From Seiridium cupressi (Eukaryota; Ascomycota; Sordariomycetes; Amphisphaeriales; Sporocadaceae): 64,000 nt of DNA. How positions within the stretch are numbered: position 1 is the stretch's first letter; every line of letters starts with the position of its first letter. Below the pieces are notes generated by a model. That model did no database searches. It saw only the letters and a program-made list of their open reading frames with translations, and was not told where the DNA came from. Location: assembly GCA_036674765.1 (NCBI GenBank), contig JARVKI010000077.1, positions 143,815-207,814 of the forward strand, given 5' to 3'. The translations under genes were made by a program, and so were the position numbers. Shown in pieces: positions 1 through 12,556 of this stretch.

Positions 1-562
1 CTACACACTCATGGCTACTGGTCTGACCCGTATCATCGAGGTGTCATTTGTGCTGCGGGACCGCCAAGGTCTTGCCGAGAATGGCCGTGAAACCAACAGC
101 TTTCAATACATACCTGTATTCGTGAGTCACCCCACCTGTTTGCCATTCAAATAGCTACTGACCTGTGATTAGCTCCTTTACGCTTCCGGTTTCCTTTTCA
201 TGGGCGCAACCGAGGAGCAGATGGCTTTCGTTGCGGCGTCTTCCATGGACCACGTCTCTTATATCTTGATTCTCTATTCGCTTGCCTTCCTGGTCTTCCT
301 CTTCACCATGATCCTTGTCCACCTTTACGATCGAAACGCTGATCCCGCCGAGCCTTCGAAACTCACAGTCAATGGTCGTTTGGGTCCACGCCTCAATGGC
401 CACGTTCCTGTTCGCGATGCCCAAGAGTTCGAGCTTGAAGGGCTGATGAGTGACGACGAGGATGACGTGAGGCGGGACGAGATGAGGAGGAGGTTGAATG
501 GAGAGGATGATCCGGAGAGCCCGAGTACCCTTGGGAAGAACGAAGAGGGTGTTGCTCGGTAA
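1..562 (+). CDS. Ytp1-like membrane protein, 3' end only
   Basis: This is the C-terminal part of a gene that begins before the window. One intron at 122-171/172 (GTGAGT...TTAG) joins an exon ending ...FQYIPVF to one beginning LLYASGFLFMGATEEQ, and the stop is at 560-562. The visible protein has the segment ATGLTRIIEVSFVLRDR, then a hydrophobic stretch containing GATEEQ and DHVSYILILYSLAFLVFLF, which is probably the last membrane span, then a charged acidic tail (MSDDEDDVRRDEMRRR). This arrangement matches my memory of fungal Ytp1/DUF2427 multi-span membrane proteins, whose biochemical role is unknown. The family call rests on about 160 residues, so another polytopic protein with a similar C-terminus is possible. 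Confidence 0.65.
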
Positions 563-1627
563 GAAGATTTGAAAGTGGAGTTTTAGGCGCGGCTGTCGCT
601 CGATAAACGGAGAAAAGCCAGCATCTCATGGAGTTCCCTTGTTCTTCTGCATTATTACGGCGCTTGGGTCTGAGTTCGATACGCTCCGTATCTCAAAAGA
701 CATTCTTCGGATATAATAGACACCGTACGTCCGGCAGTGGCGACTGCTATAGTTCATAGTTACTAACAATATACCCTCGAACGGAATTGAGACCAGTCCG
801 GGATTTTATGTGATTGGAGCGCATCGTTTGTAACAAGTGTTCCTGACCTTGGGATCTACGAAGTAGTACTGCCTTACCCAACCCATAGCTGTGTCGCTGT
901 AATCAAGACGTGATGTTCAACATAGCTACCAAATCCGCTCGCTGATTGGCGCGCGTCTGGAGGGCAGGTCACAAGCTCAGATTAGGCCCTCATGCACCCC
1001 AGAACGCCACGAGCGCCATGAGGCTATTTTCCGCGAAATCCAGTTAGAAAGGCCGCTTTGGGTCCAGGAAGTATGCCCATGACACCCCAAAAACGGGTCT
1101 CGACAATACATACCCCACACGTTTCCAAATCCGGCAATTCTGGGGTATCCTCCGCCCTTGGCTGTGAAACACCTGGTTCCACCAATGGCAATAGGAATTG
1201 TTGATCACGACAAATGTTGCCGTGCCCCTGGCAATATTCCAGAAGTCGGGAGCCGAGGAAGCACTGGCCAATGAGATATACTCCGAGCCTTGCTTTTCTT
1301 AGGCATGTGTATACGCTAAAGTCAGCAGGTCGGCTGACCAAGCCTCACGAACAACGACGGAATATCGTAGGTAATCTGTGGGTAACCAGCAACTTTCCAC
1401 CACTCACGGTATCATGGCCCATCTTACGCTCCCAGCCAGGAAAGCTTGGTATGGCGGTTCGGATGGCTCGTGCCTGGAGAACATAGGGTGACATTTGCTT
1501 AAATAGACGGATCTTCGATCACTGATCGTCATGCTGTTCTCTCAGTTTCCTACTGAGACTCAAGCCGAAGCATTCCCTGATCCCCCTGCAGCGTCGTTCA
1601 CTTAAAAGTCCAGTTCCATTCCTTACA
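563..1627. other. intergenic, promoter side of the GH43 gene
   Basis: I see no convincing coding sequence here. The short ORFs on both strands overlap each other and lack family features. The last ~150 bases are pyrimidine-rich with TTAAATAG and CTTAAAAG just upstream of the ATG at 1628, as in a fungal promoter and 5' leader. Confidence 0.5.
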
Positions 1628-2880
1628 ATGTTCTTCAAGCATGTGTCCAGCCTCCTGGCTGGAGCCGCAGCTCTGGTCAGCTCCGTTGCTGGCTATGCCG
1701 ACCCTGGAGCCTGCTCTGGTGATTGCTGGGCCCACGATCCTGCTTTGATTCAGCGAACTAGCGATGGGGTTTACTTTCGTTTCAACACGGGCAGTCTGAT
1801 CGGCATCTGGAAATCAAGTGCTTTGGAAGGACCCTGGACCTATCAAGGTGCTGCTATCCCGGCTGGAAGCATCATCGACTTGGCCGGAAATGATGATCTC
1901 TGGGTACGTTCTTCTTTCGTTCGAGCAACTTGATAGCTGCTATATATCTTTGTATACAACGGCCGAGGAAGATTCAGGGGGAAGTGTTCAGTAGGACGCT
2001 GGTGCGGAGCATATGCTTATGGATTAGAAACTAATACAAATCACAATAGGCCCCAGACGTCCAGAAGGTTGGCGATACCTACTTTCTATACTATGCCGTC
2101 TCTACCTTCGGTTCTCAGGACTCAGCAATCGGTATGTCTCTTTTCTCTAACCCAGAGCCTTTCATATCCCTCTCCGCCGCACATCGCAGCGCTAACATAC
2201 ACCCGCAGGCTACGCAACATCCACGACACTCGAATACGGCTCCTGGACCGATCACGGTACCACCGGAATCTCCTCGAGCTCCTCCAAAGCCTACAACGCC
2301 ATCGACCCCAACCTGATTGCCGTCGGCTCATCCTATTACATGAACTTCGGCTCCTTCTGGAACGATATCTACCAGGCTCCCATGGCAAGCACTGCCAAGA
2401 CCGTCGCCTCGTCCTCGTACCAGATTGCCTACCAGCCGTCCGGCTCTCATGCACAAGAGGGTTCATTCATGTACTACCGTAGCGGCTACTACTACCTCTT
2501 CTGGAGCGAGGGTATCTGCTGTGGATACGACACCAGCAAGCCTGCCACCGGCGCCGAGTACAAGATCCGGGTCTGCCGATCGACTAGTGCCACTGGTGGC
2601 TTTGTAGACTCGTCTGGCACTAGCTGTACCGATGGAGGCGGTACCACCGTGTTGGAAAGCCACGGAACCGTCTACGGGCCGGGAGGCCAGGGCGTTATTG
2701 CGGATAGCGCGCATGGTACTGTGCTTTACTACCACTATGGTGAGTGTGATTCAGGATACTTTATAGTGAAACATGAGACTAATGAGTGACATAGCCGACA
2801 CTGACATTGGTCTGGCTGATTCGGAGTATCAGTTCGGCTGGAATGTTGTCAGCTGGTCGAGTGGTTGGCCTACCGTCTAA
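1628..2880 (+). CDS. secreted GH43 arabinan endo-1,5-alpha-L-arabinosidase
   Basis: Exons 1628-1903, 2050-2131, 2209-2739 and 2795-2880 encode about 324 aa, close to the 321 aa of Aspergillus AbnA. The enzyme would hydrolyse internal alpha-1,5 bonds of pectic arabinan outside the cell. Residues 1-22 form a signal peptide with a VAG cleavage context. The five-bladed propeller family landmarks are in order: AHDPALI (first catalytic Asp), [12 protein letters not shown] across the first intron, [18 protein letters not shown] (second Asp), HAQEGSFM (catalytic Glu), [21 protein letters not shown] and a C-terminal QFGWN. Exon phases are consistent throughout and no lesion is visible. The gene is convergent with the lectin-like gene. 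The GH43 call is strong; the exact paralogue (abnA, abnB or abnC type) cannot be fixed by eye. Confidence 0.92.
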
Positions 2881-3340
2881 GCTTGGTCATGTGTGGTGAG
2901 ATGGGATACTGCTTAGACTGCCTTTGGAAGATTTGTCGGGGACGATTGCATGAGAGGTCCTGCCTCCGCCCACTTTGATGCACATAAATTATTTCAGCTG
3001 TACATATTTATATTACCACCCAATCAACTGCACATTTCGTGGATTATCTAGGTCTATCTATCCTAATTTCGACCCATTGACTGACTATCTTGATCGTCCG
3101 ATCTCACTAGCAGGCCAACCCCAAGAGTCACAAGACTTTCAATAGATTTTCATGATTATCAGGATAAAATTTGGGACTAAAATAATGCATTGGATACTGA
3201 ACAACTATGAATGGCTCATCTTGGTCTGCTCTACCCATTGCCTCCCAAGGATTTCTTTTGATTTTCTCGCTGGTGATTCCGTGTCACGCATTTGATTCCA
3301 TATTGCTAGGGGTTCATCTAGGCATTTTGTCTCCAATCCC
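2881..3340. other. convergent 3' intergenic region
   Basis: This lies between the stop of the GH43 gene and the stop of the lectin-like gene on the opposite strand. It is A+T-rich and would hold both 3' UTRs. I see no gene in it. Confidence 0.5.
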
Positions 3341-3742
3341 TTAACCAACGATGATGTGGAGCTCGAGATTCTTGCCATCGCTGACAGCAAAGCGGGCCCC
3401 AATCTTGCGATGGTCGGCATTGAGGATCTCCTGACTGGTGCTCTGGGCTTCACGAGAGCGCTCACGCTCGGCATGGGTGCCATTGTAGTACTCAGACAGG
3501 GCGCGGACACCAGTGACGTCGTTGGCGAGCCCGGTGATGATGTCGATCCAAGGCTTGTAGTTGTGAACACCCATGGCGACGAAGAAGGCCTCCTTGCCCT
3601 GCTCGGTCTTGAAGCGCAGGAGGCCGGAGGTGCCACTGCCGCCCATGGTGAGCTTGTGGGTGCCATCCTCTTCAGTCCAGACACCACCGTCCGTGTAGTG
3701 CCAGACTGCCTTCTGCGGCTGATAAAGCTTTAGAAGCCGCAA
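3341..3742 (-). pseudogene. fungal fruit-body-type lectin, 5' end missing or in an unresolved exon
   Basis: The reading frame matches the Agaricus-bisporus-lectin (ABL/XCL, FB_lectin) family across most of its ~140 residues: KAVWHYTDGGVW, LTMGGSGTSGLLRF, MGVHNYKPWIDIITGL and the terminal LHIIVG at the usual C-terminus. Members are small cytosolic proteins that bind Gal-GalNAc-type glycans and are thought to defend against fungal grazers. The frame has no ATG before LTMGG. It opens with TTG directly after an in-frame TAA, and the usual N-terminal strand is absent. A small upstream exon (an ATG near 3809, donor GTGTAT, acceptor TAAAG, phase 0, giving MFDNLFFF) is possible but matches the family poorly. 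Only about 126 bp separate the frame from the stop of the upstream gene, leaving little room for a promoter. A 5'-truncated copy is the simpler reading. Confidence 0.6.
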
Positions 3743-3868
3743 TTAAGAAAGAGAAGCTAACCACAAAGCTCGTCTATAATGATACACGAAGAAGAATAAG
3801 TTATCAAACATCTAAATTACTACATCACTTCATGATGTCGTATGAAAGTCTACAGTTCTTCTACTCTA

Positions 3869-5295
3869 TTAGACGAGATCAGGAGTGCCCGGGAAATAAG
3901 TACCCTTTGGTAGCGAATCGATTGCATCACGATTGATATCCTCAAGTTTTGGGTAGCCTGCCACGTTCATCATGATGTCAAATTCGGCCAGAAGCGCCCT
4001 GACCTCATGACGCACGCCCTCTTCACCAGCTGCCCCCAATGCCCAGACCCAGAGTCTGCCGATAAAGACGAACTTTGCTCCTAACGCTAGGGCCTTGAAT
4101 ACGTCTGCCGCACTCCTGATACCGGAATCGAACATAATCTGTGCAAGAATTAGAATTGTCTCACAACTATACCCGAAGAACTTACGTATGTCTTGTCACC
4201 CACCGCTTCGGCGATCCTCTCTAGCGCATCGAGGCTCGCGATCGCACCATCCACTTGTCGTCCCGCATGGTTCGATACAACGATTCCATCCACTCCCATC
4301 TCAACTGCTTTCTTGGCGTCTGCAACGCTCTGTATACCTTTGATGCAAAACGGCTTTCCACCAGAAATACGCTTCCACTGTTCCATCAACCAGGGCAGTC
4401 GTTCCCAACTGAAGGAGTGTCCATGCCAGATGTGCTTGTCAATCCACTCTGCCCCAACCTTCTTCGGTTCGCGATCCGGATACAATTCCTTGCGCTTCAG
4501 GCTCTCTAGGAACGCCGGGTCCTGCAGCCCTAGGTCGCCTGCACCGTGTTCGTGATAGAATGCGTAGTTGGAATTGTATACGTCGTCATGGCGCCAGGCC
4601 AGCTGCCAAGTGTCCGTAGTGAGTATCAGAGCTGTGTAGCCATTCTTCGCCGCGCGCTCCAACATGGAAATGGTCACATCATCGTTTGGACTCCAGTAGA
4701 GTTGGTAAAATCGAGGTCCGTCGCCATTGGCCTTGGCGACGTCCTCGATGCTATAACTTCCTGCGGAGGACAGGGAGTACGCCAGATTGAGCTCAGATGC
4801 CACCTTGGCTGGTGAAAGTTCGCCTGTCGGATGGTAGATCTTGTTGATGCCAATCGGGGCAAACCCGATAGGCGCTGCTACCTTATGCCCAAAGATTGTG
4901 GTAGCCGTATCTCGAGCATTGGTATTGACCAACATTCTGGGTATTACCTGATGCCGGTAGAATGCCAAGCGGTTGGCGTAATGAGTCCATGATAGGCCAG
5001 CATTGCAGGAGGCGTATAACCTTGAAACCAATTTAACAATGGATTATCAACCGCGAGGTGGTCAGATTTGCTTACCAGCCGCCTTTGGAAAGACGTTCTT
5101 CGGCCAAGGCCTTCAGCTTCTCAGGGTCTAATGGAATTCAGCTTTGTGAACTCCAATTGGGATATGGCAGGGCTTCTGACGTGTGTTAAATGGCGGATGC
5201 TTGCCCTCGTTCGTCGCCCAGAACTGCTCCCTCTGCATGAGAGCCCATTGAGGAGTTGTTCGGTTGCCGATATTAGGATTTTCTGGGTCGCTCAT
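3869..5295 (-). CDS. FMN-dependent 2-hydroxyacid oxidase (lactate 2-monooxygenase type)
   Basis: Exons, in transcript order: 5295-5181, 5127-5076, 5020-4186 and 4138-3869. The introns are 53, 55 and 47 nt and every phase matches, giving about 423 aa. The first intron removes a frame break and restores FNTHPEKLKALAEERLSKGG. The protein is a TIM-barrel flavoprotein that oxidises an L-2-hydroxy acid to the oxo acid, or to a decarboxylated acid in the monooxygenase subtype. Visible landmarks are APIGFAPIG, the beta-strand YTALILTTDT, CIKGIQSV (FMN lysine), the active-site signature SNHAGRQVDG (His and Arg), and the phosphate-binding FDSGIRSAADVFKALALGA with GR. The start MSDPENPNIG fits the family length. 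There is no targeting signal, so it is probably cytosolic or peroxisomal. The natural substrate cannot be read from sequence. Confidence 0.87.
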
Positions 5296-6685
5296 TGTGG
5301 AAAAATGGTTGATACAAGACCTATGTGGTTGACACACAATGCTAGATCAACTTGTGAGATTATCTCCTTCTTTAAGCTGTGGCAGGTTGTTCTGTCGGAA
5401 GAGCCGCTTCGGGAGTGATGACATCAATACACGAGCGGCTATGACCCGGCTATGACACAAATGGCACTAGACACAGCAGCACCCGCCAATTAAGCTTGAC
5501 GGTCACTAATTTGAGTTCCACATCCCCGAATGCCGAGCACTACTGTGCAATACTATACGATTCTTGGCAATGCGAATGACAACGAAAACTTCATTACATT
5601 TTGATGAGGATTACATAGAGGGAAAAGCGAGTTTTGAAGTCGAGTCGAGTTTAAATCACTATCGCATTCTAGTTAGGGTCGTCAGGATGGCAAACAAGAC
5701 TGTTTGAATCAACAGCGGTGACTTGCCCGACAAGCCAAAACCAGCGGTCCGCGACACATTTGGAAGAAAGGCGACACGCTGCAATTGCATGAGAAAGAGG
5801 AAACAAATAAGTTTGTTGAAGTTGACTCTGGGGCCAACATAGGAGAACAGAAATAGGTTTGAGCAATTATAAGGGCAGCGAGAAAGCTAAGGACATCATT
5901 CTCGATTGAACGAGTTGCAGATAAGAGCAAGAGGAATGAGAGAAAGAAAGGTTCAATGAAAAGGTCTCACTAGCGTCATGAATTATCAATTGATCTGAGA
6001 CTATGATTTCATACTTGGCTATGATGTAGTAGGCCCAATGTGATGCGGCGTAACATCAAGCCGCCTCCATAATTTCAATTACATTCTCCGTAGCTGATTG
6101 CTTCGCGGAAATAGCTTCAAAGGTTGAAATCCTGACACGTCTGACCATGGCCGCTAGCTCATATGTACCAAAAGTGCTGGGACGATTCGGTATGTTCAGT
6201 ACCTTAGGTTGGAACCCGAAATCAGTTCCACCTCCTATCCATCGTATTGCTTTGATTGGCTTCTACAGGGCGATCACTTTACCCACAGAATCTCGGCAGT
6301 TCTACTAGATTTTGAGTAGGATCACGAGCGGTAATTTATCGCCTGGTCTCTAGATCTGTCATTTCAGCCGAAGATTGATAGGCCAATGGGCCACAGGAGC
6401 ATACGACTGAAGTACGGTCCTGTTCAGGGGTTAGAGCGACGACGAATGGTAGCGCTTAGCCCACTAAATCCATGTTCGAATAGGGGTTTCCAATAAGCTG
6501 CTTGGGTCACGGTAAGAATTGGAATCTACAGTCGATCTCGACGATAGCTTTCCTGGATCGGATATTATGTCCTAAATATTGTATAAATCCATAGTCATCC
6601 GCCGTTCTTATATAAGCAGCAACAAAGGAGGAGATCTACCTAGAATCTCCCAAGATTTTTCTTATTGTTTCATTGAGTGCCGAAC
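5296..6685. other. intergenic between divergent genes
   Basis: This 1.4 kb region separates the 5' ends of the FMN oxidase and the PLP-decarboxylase-like pseudogene. No ORF shows family features. A TATATAAG box near 6610 lies ~75 bp upstream of the pseudogene ATG at 6686 and may be its old core promoter. Confidence 0.4.
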
Positions 6686-9600
6686 ATGACGGCCCTTGAG
6701 CAGTCTTTAGCTACTATGCTGATCGCCGAGAATGATGAACAACTTCCCCTGGTCGACCTCAACGTTGGTGTCAAATCAGATACCAGGTCGGTTCCCCGTT
6801 TTGGCGAAATCGTACTCCCAACTAAACTTTCCAAGATTATGATCTTTCCGAAGGGGAAACATTAGTCACTGGAACCGAGATAACGTTCTCTGATCCCAAT
6901 AACGACGAAGTTGTTCACACACCCAGTAGCACACTGGAACTTAGTGAAGAGCATCCAGGTATAATCGCTAAATCGCCATTACCTGCTATTGTCAGCAAAA
7001 CCTTCGAGCACTCTAGGTCTCGATGGATCAATGACCCAATCCTTTCCCAATGGAGAGATCCTGATCATCACATCCATAACATTCTACAGTCCCTTGATAA
7101 ACTACATTCGGATTTGACTTGTCGTTAACTACCTCCTTTTGACCCCTCCCAGGATCCTATTTGGCTGGACACTGGCCGCACACTTTCTGAGAAGTTGGGT
7201 TGCCATGGCACAACAACCAGATTAATATGCCGGAGGATATTGACAGTATCGGGCCTTTTTACTTCAAGTCATCCGAAACTGTGGTACCCCGGGCCAAGAC
7301 AGTACGTGTGGGCAATAGCAGCCCCTCAAGTTATGTCTGCAACCAGCAAGAGGCCAATATATGTTGCTTGAGAGCCATTAAACAAGAGCTATGGAAGCAA
7401 TGTCCCAAATACAAGCCTATTCTGGCATATAATGGATTTCCTGATGATATTATTAAGGCTGCAGTAACCTTCGGCCTCGAACCATGCTACGTGGATCTAG
7501 CCGTGGAGGCCGGAGCTGTTTTGGTTAAGCTTAATGAAATCACAGTCGGAGGAGCTTGACCCGTGATCTTTGCAGCAACCCTGGACAACAGAAATGATGG
7601 GTATGATGACATCAAATTGGTCGCTGAATTGTCTCGGCAGTTTCCAATGATGCTGCACGTTGACTTCTCACACTACTTCGACTATATATCCACGTTATCT
7701 GAATTGAGAAGACAGCAGCTGGGGATTGAGAAATTCGTTCTCTATAAGAAGTCTCTGAGTCAGCCACTTCGAGCATCGAATGGCTTAATCCTGGCCAGCA
7801 CCATAGCAGCTGGTAGCTCTCAACATCCTTCGGCTCCCATCGCTGGACTGAAGCCTGGAAATTTAAGAAAACAACATGCAAGGATCGCGTACACCCGAGC
7901 CCCAGACTGTACCCTGGCCGGCTCTCGTGATGCCATTGTGCCTCTCTATCTGGCTTTGCATGAGCAGAGATTTCGCGAAGAGGGGTTTCGTGAGTTGTAT
8001 AAGCACTACTCCGAAATTCGAGTAGTGGTATTTCAGACTTTGGAAAGCAGGGGCTACGCATCAGTGCACCACCCTACTCTTTGTGCATCATCATTGAATA
8101 CTGCCCGCCAAAATAAAGACCAACTCGCAGGTCTTGGCGGGGTCATACTCAATGATGGGAGTTTCATCTTATCCATCCATCACAGCCTGAACTGGGAGGA
8201 CGTCGACACCATCGCAACGACCTTCCATCCCGACGCGGCCCAATGTGGCGTCACAACTCATGCCGTGCTTCCGCAAAACCAGGAATTTGCCGAAAGCTAT
8301 CCAGTTCCTCAGAGAATCAAGACTATCTCAAGTCCACGGTCCAACCCTGCAAAATTTCAACACGTTCAGCAGCCAGTTAACCGTTCCACATGGGGTCCTA
8401 CTCTGCACTTGGTCCCGCAATCGGGACTTTCCTTGGTCTTGATGTTCCCCAGGATTGGCTTCAGGCCAAAGACTCTGAGCTGGTCGCTGCCCGAATGGAG
8501 TCACAGGGGCTCACGACTCCACAAGACCGTGGAGCCTTCCAGGGCGCCTTCACCGACGGCAGCACCATGGGTAACAGAATCGGCATTCATGCGGCGCTCC
8601 AGCAAAACCCTGGAGCTTACGTCTACCTCCCGGCGGAGTCGCAATATAGCGTCTTCAAAACACTGCGGGTCTGCGATTCCATGACTAATCGCTGGTCTGA
8701 GGGTGCATGCCCAAGATTCCACGAGATACCATGCGAGGAGAGCGGGGCTATACTCGCTGACCGTCTTGTCTAACAAGCGGTACTGGATAGAAACTATCTA
8801 CTTACCCGAGGCAGAGATTACAGTCTTGTTCTATTTGCCAATATGGGCACGACGTTCGTAGGTACGCCTGATGACATCAAGAAAGTATACTATGAGCTTC
8901 GAAAGGTTGGAATCCAGATCTCATACATTCATGTTGACGGTACTCTGGACCTTAGTTTTGGCCAGGGTTACATTGCCCTTGGTCCACTGGGAACATTAAA
9001 CTGTGATGGTGTACCCAGCGCCCAGGGCATAACATTTGAGTCATCACAAGGCACTGGGGCCATATGGTCTCTGGCGAAGTCATTTACTACAGTCCATGTG
9101 ACACTTTATCGTCGCTGCTCGCACCTGTTGACCCTCGAGTTGTTCTCGAGACATGGATCTGCCAGCAGATCTACACTGTAGCAGAGCTGAAATGCATGTT
9201 TCGTTATTGGGTCACTAATGCCGAGCGATTGGAGTCCAATCTGCGTCGCATCGGTGTTGTAACGAAGAGAAACCCAGACAGTATCATTACTGTGTTCGAG
9301 CGAACCCCCGGCGTGGGTTACGGAAGAATTTTCCCTTCGGCCGGAAGAAGATTGGGCGCATTTCATTACAATGCCACACATTCCCTCCTTACAGTATATT
9401 ATTGGGCGACCAGTGAGGATGAAGCGCGTACAGTGTCGCAGCGAGCTTGCCGGAAGGGCCTTAGACATCACAAAGAGAATAGTCTCTGGCGCCGCTAAAG
9501 ATTACATAGATCATGGAACAGTGCAGATCGAGGTCCAGGGAAGTATCCGTGGTGCGTTGACTATGGTAACGGCTGGACAAGGAAAACGATATACAAGCCA

Positions 9601-9745
9601 TATTCCTCGGCGAATCGCAACAGAGAATGGGCATTCTTTTGCTTTGCTCGATTGTCCAAAGAAACGCCTTCTTGAAAGCAGCGTCTGTGGCGGGCATTGC
9701 ACGTATGTGACATTAGATGAAGCAAACGCGAGTACGATGTCTTGA
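6686..9745 (+). pseudogene. two-module PLP-dependent decarboxylase-like gene, broken
   Basis: Coding character runs for 3 kb but the frame breaks repeatedly. There are frame changes near 6830, 7200, 8395, 9065 and 9430, and in-frame stops at about 7126 (TAA), 7557 (TGA, inside ...EITVGGA*PVIFAATLDN) and 8771 (TAA). Pieces resemble fold-type-I group II decarboxylases such as histidine or aromatic-amino-acid decarboxylases. The first half has LHVDFSHYFDYISTLSEL and TLAGSRDAIVPLYLALHEQ. The second has GTTFVGTPDDIKKVYYELR, ISYIHVDGTLDLSFG and VSGEVIYYSP. Having both halves suggests a tandem-module parent of about 1,000 aa. The PLP lysine is not visible where expected. Introns cannot explain the breaks, because the homologous sequence is continuous across several of them. 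It starts with an apparently normal promoter and ATG, so it is a decayed gene rather than a fragment. Confidence 0.65.
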
Positions 9746-10186
9746 ACATGTAGCTCATCCTATAGTATCAATCAAGCAGCATGCACCTAGGTCATGTCGT
9801 GCCAGCAACCAAGTGACGGCCCCCAGCAAAGGCCAAAATTCAAACAGTATAAGCCTTCAATGAATGTAACCTAGATTCTTCTTAATTTCACTGTCGACGT
9901 GGTACTCCGTTCTCCTTTCCACCAAATGTAGTCCTTCCAATGCTGCTAGCCCTTCAACCGATACTCCTCCTTTCTATGCAGCCTTAACATGTGTCCTGTA
10001 TTAATGCATTATCCAACTCTAATTGTAATGTCTCTATTCTAAACCGGAGAACCCAATGCACCTATCGCTTCGCTCGCTTTTCCAAAACCCGAAAAAAGCA
10101 GACCCGAATAATGTCAGAAACACATCGTGGAAATATCCAAAAGAGAAACGCCGAAACAACTCTGTCGTAGTAAGGAATCAAAAGCT
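9746..10186. other. intergenic, convergent 3' region
   Basis: This lies between the end of the broken decarboxylase-like gene and the stop codon of the Prm10-like gene on the other strand. I see nothing beyond likely 3' UTR sequence. Confidence 0.4.
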
Positions 10187-12556
10187 TCAGAAGGTGAACA
10201 ACCCACTGCGCCGCTTGCCGAGTGGGTAAACAATAAGTGTCGCAAAGAACAAGCCGACTGTAATGCCAACGGCAATCTCAATCATACTCGCAGCGACATT
10301 GAAAACGATGGTGTCCAGTGAACTGTCGCCTGACACTTCGACCGTCGTCGTTCCATTGATTGAGGAGGTGGAGTTGGTCAGCTGGTTAGCGCTGCTCAGG
10401 CCGCTGAGCAGACTGCCTGTAGCCGCCAATCCACTAGGCACCTGTACAAAGATGGCAGGGAGCAGAGCCGCAGCCGCAACACCATGTCTCACTCTGCTGT
10501 ACAGATTGGCGCAGATGCCGACAGCGAGAGCCCCGATGGTGTTGCAGATCTGCGAACTGTTTGGGAACTTCTGGGTGAGGAAATAATTGACGACGTAGCC
10601 GACCATAGCTATGATGATCTGCATTCAATTAGCACTTGTGTTAGGAAATGATGCTAGCGGCCAACTCACCATGACTGGCATCTGTTTCCATTTGGCTTGA
10701 TTGACATATGTCAAGCAAAAAGCGAACGCGGGAACAAATAGAAAATTCCAATGAGTGTCCAGAGTGTTGCTGCATGACGTAGATGACGTCGCATTGTCGT
10801 CTATCCAACCGTAGATGGCCGTCCCAATGGTGATGCCGAACCCGAGGAATAGCGAGTAGATGATAGCATACACCATGCGAATGGATCCGGGGACGATGGC
10901 CCTCGATTGCAATTCCAAAGCCGCGCAGAGGACGAGGTAGCCGGGAAGAATGAGACAAATCGAGCTCTGGGCGATGGCCGAGAAACAAAACAATTCACCG
11001 CCTCTGATACTCCCGAAGGCTCGCGCAAGGAAACTGGTCACAACAGCAGCACCGATTTCGAAAACGTTGTTGTACACATCAGATTTCGGGGCAACGATGA
11101 GCTGCAAGAAGCCAAGGAAAGAGCCGAGCAGGAAACAAATGGGCATATCGATAGGCCGGGCGCTGAAAGCAAATGGCGCCACAGTCGCACTGGCAAACCC
11201 GTACATGAGCACGCGTAGCCAGGGGTTGAATTTGTCCCTAGCTTTGAGAAGCTCGTCGAGTCGAGCAATGGCTTCGTCGACCTCAACAACGGCGTGCAGA
11301 ACTTCCTTGTAGATCTCGTGGGCATCCTTCAGCTTTCCAAGGTTGACGCCCTGTTGTGATCGAATGATTTTGACCTCAGTCGTGTGAGTCGACATATCGT
11401 CAAAAGAGATAATCATGCATCCTGGGAGATACAAGAATTGTCCGTCGATCTCAAGGAATCGAGCCATCATTCTCAAATACTCCTCAAGTCGGTGCGTCGG
11501 AGCTCCGTACATCATCAGGGCTTTGCAGAGTTTAATGATGAATTCCTGACGCTTCAAGATGTTGGCGACGTGGATTGTGATTCTGGCCTCCTCTTCCATG
11601 CGTGGTCTACTGGACATCATGGATTTTATTTTCCCGCTGGGCGTCTTCTTGTGTTTCGGCCGCGCTGGATTGTGGTGTCGTTTTTCGTTCGGGTTTGCTA
11701 GTATGGCAGATGCGGCTGCCAGACTAGCAAGAGTGCTCGTCGAACCATTCTGATCATACCATTTCCGACGGGTCGGTGTTGCAGTTCCAGAGGAACCCGG
11801 TGTTGTATATCCACTGTAGTCTTTTCTGGGAATCTCATCTACTCGGTACAGCTTGAGGAGGTTTGTAAGGACGCCCTCACGAGGTCTACCTCCTGGTCCC
11901 AGTAAGGCTTCGTCCTCATCGAAGTTGATGAGATTGTCCAGGTTGCCAGGCATTTGTGTAGGTTCGGTGGTGGCTGGTGTCCCACCGAGATTGGCAATGG
12001 CGGCCTGGGTATGCGCACGAATGAGCTCGTATGCTGCAGAGTTGTGATTCCGCCGTTCCCATGCCAAGCCAGCCTCCAGATCAGGTTCTTCAATAAGCCC
12101 CTTTTCCATCGAACCCATAGGAAGCCCCGGTGACAGAAGGCCATTCCCACTATCATATTGTGACATTATATCAGAATCAAGCGACCCGCGCCTAGATCCA
12201 GGAGCCGAATAAGAACCCAGCATTGTAGCAGCGACTTGTTGAGCTCGCTGGTGAGCGGCAGCTGCCGATTGAAGTTTCGTCGGATCGACGGGTTCACCAG
12301 TATTATTGAAATCCAGGACCGAGTTGTAAGAACTTCCCCGGATGATCGACGGTCTCGGCCTGCGTATGGGAGTTGTTGGTGCATTTTCGTCGTCTCCGGG
12401 AGGTGTGATTGATGGCGATGGCCCTCTCGAAGCTGCTGGTGACGGCCCTAGACTTGTATCCAACGATGACAGGTTTGGTGACTCGCCGCCAGCAGTGCTG
12501 TTGAACCGGACTCTTCCCTTCTCCTTCTTACCAGTCATTGCCGGCTTTTCCTCCAT
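10187..12556 (-). CDS. prm10: Prm10-like ThrE-family membrane transporter
   Basis: Two exons, 12556-10670 and 10618-10187, are joined by a 51-nt intron (GTGAGT...GCAG, phase 0) and give about 772 aa. The N-terminal ~320 residues are polar, Ser/Pro-rich and probably disordered, ending in a basic HNPARPKHKKTPSGK patch. The ThrE domain follows: a soluble part (ITIHVANILKRQEFIIKLCKALMMYGAPTHRLEEYL ... CMIISFDDMSTHTTEVK), then about ten hydrophobic spans. The family is the fungal relative of bacterial threonine/serine exporters, and yeast PRM10 is induced by mating pheromone. Transport in fungi is inferred, not shown. The start could also be the Met at 12538. The coding sequence is clean, in contrast to the neighbouring pseudogenes. 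Confidence 0.88.

Noticed and set aside
6686..9745. Decarboxylase-like region as a multi-intron functional gene
   Set aside because: Several breaks fall inside continuous homologous sequence (for example GGA-stop-PVIFAATLDN) with no donor/acceptor pair that could remove them.
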